Part shown: positions 4,632-5,057 of the stretch, in pieces
Numbering within the stretch: position 1 is the stretch's first letter
How the letters are laid out: the number at the start of each line of letters is the position of its first letter
Source: Thermoplasmatota archaeon
GTDB lineage: Archaea > Thermoplasmatota > E2 > DHVEG-1
DNA: 5,057 nucleotides
Direction of reading: 5' to 3'
NCBI GenBank assembly: GCA_030609445.1
Contig: JAUWCF010000092.1
Location: 1 to 5,057, forward strand
Notes under the pieces: generated by a model
The model's input: only the letters and a program-made list of their open reading frames with translations
Told to the model about the DNA's origin: nothing
Database searches by the model: none
Program-made: the position numbers and the translations under genes

Positions 4632-4757
4632 CATTATTTAACAAATTTTAAACTATAAAATCACTTGAGTACAATAATAGAATAAAATATGTTGTTCCAA
4701 TATTTCTTAAAAAAACGTGCACTTTAAAAAAACCAATATTAAGGTCAAAAAGCACTA

Positions 4758-4850
4758 TTAATTAAACAGGTTTTTATAAGAGACAATACAGTCGAAATGA
4801 CAGCGATATCTTTTTTTGTTACATTTATCACAGTTTTTATCCTTGTGCAT
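4758..4850 (-). CDS. Candidate 30-residue Cys4 zinc peptide (uncertain)
   Basis: A minus-strand frame from ATG at 4850 to TAA at 4758-4760. It holds CDKCNKKRYRCHFDC, a C-x2-C-x6-C-x3-C pattern able to bind one zinc ion, with a further cysteine codon just before the ATG. No Shine-Dalgarno site precedes it. An AT-rich box near 4890 could give a short leader. It overlaps, codon for codon on the opposite strand, a hydrophobic 23-codon + strand frame (4797-4868), and at most one of the two is likely real. Kept because four spaced cysteines are unusual by chance, but comparison with relatives is needed. Confidence 0.22.
   Translation of the reverse strand: MHKDKNCDKCNKKRYRCHFDCIVSYKNLFN
4771..4780 (+). 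promoter_or_regulatory. TATA-like box upstream of the secreted-protein gene
   Basis: TTTTTATAAG is a good TATA match. Used for the gene at 4911, it would give a leader of about 108 bases. Alternatively it could drive the 23-codon frame that starts with ATG at 4797 as a near-leaderless message. A second AT-rich box at 4854-4868 (TTTAAATTTAATTAA) is better placed for the gene at 4911. Confidence 0.35.
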
Positions 4851-4853
4851 ACA

Positions 4854-4904
4854 TTTAAATTTAATTAACAGATAGCAACTTTGAAAATCTTATTTAGAAG
4901 GAGG
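4854..4904 (+). promoter_or_regulatory. Proximal promoter and strong ribosome site of the secreted-protein gene
   Basis: TTTAAATTTAATTAA (4854-4868) predicts a start near 4886 and a leader of about 25 bases. AAGGAGG at 4898-4904 is a near-perfect Shine-Dalgarno sequence six bases before the ATG at 4911, suggesting high expression. Confidence 0.5.
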
Positions 4905-4910
4905 CAAAAA

Positions 4911-5057
4911 ATGAAAAAGAGAATAATAATTGGAAGTCTGTTGGCAGTTTTTTTTATGATAATGTTGCCAACAGCATGTGCGGTAGAATTCAACGCGTTT
5001 AAAGAAACAATGAAATCACAGCACCCTATTATAATGCCAGATATAGATGTTGAAGAG
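4911..5057 (+). CDS. Secreted or surface protein, N-terminal part
   Basis: 49 codons, then cut by the right edge. The protein starts with a classical signal peptide: basic MKKR, a hydrophobic core (IIIGSLLAVFFMIMLP) and a small-residue end TACA, with cleavage likely after CA-x (residues 23-24) before VEFN. The cysteine in TACA could suggest a lipoprotein, but the surrounding residues do not form a clear lipobox. The mature start (FNAFKETMKSQHP) is polar. Leaders of this type recur in surface proteins of uncultured Thermoplasmata in my recollection, which is weak evidence for lineage. The function cannot be told from this fragment. Confidence 0.85.
   Translation, partial: MKKRIIIGSLLAVFFMIMLPTACAVEFNAFKETMKSQHPIIMPDIDVEE

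Noticed and set aside
1..5057. CRISPR array or insertion sequence
   Set aside because: No regularly spaced repeats, no terminal inverted repeats with target duplications, and no Cas or transposase motifs seen.

Overview
This is an AT-rich archaeal chromosome segment, most likely from a euryarchaeote. The evidence is a tRNA-Trp gene whose intron is a box C/D methylation guide, an archaeal-type KptA/Tpt1, an archaeal-type RpiA, a tiny eL41 ribosomal protein gene, TATA-like boxes about 25 bases upstream of likely transcription starts, and tRNAs without an encoded CCA. The signal peptide at the right edge recalls proteins of uncultured Thermoplasmata, but this lineage guess is low-confidence inference.

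Left third (1-1690): the tail of an unidentified + strand frame enters from the left edge. The rest is a minus-strand series, in order of transcription: kptA, tRNA-Lys(CTT), a tandem zinc-ribbon protein, the very short eL41 gene, and tRNA-Trp(CCA) starting 4 bases after the eL41 stop. It is a translation/RNA-modification neighbourhood. The tRNA-Trp intron carries boxes C, D', C' and D with two 12-base guide spacers, which point to C34 and C39 of its own tRNA.

Middle (1691-2801): rpiA (ribose 5-phosphate isomerase A) diverges from kptA across a short AT-rich promoter region. It converges on a minus-strand pair of small genes through a hairpin that can serve as terminator in both directions.

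Regulator region (2535-3665): the two small minus-strand genes (84 and 93 codons) encode proteins that share a C-terminal motif and are probably ancient paralogues. Just upstream on the same strand is a coiled-coil plus winged-helix regulator. A strong TATA box for the small-gene pair overlaps the regulator's stop codon and lies between two GTGACCA direct repeats. A perfect 10-base palindrome sits in front of the regulator gene. This looks like a small self-contained regulatory module of unknown function.

Right third (3666-5057): a dolichol/diacylglycerol-kinase-like membrane protein (SEC59/DGK1 type) is followed by a GTG-started two-helix membrane protein in one operon. After an AT-rich intergenic stretch comes the start of a secreted protein with a strong Shine-Dalgarno site, cut by the right edge. 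The intergenic stretch holds two overlapping, opposite candidate small reading frames, neither of them secure.
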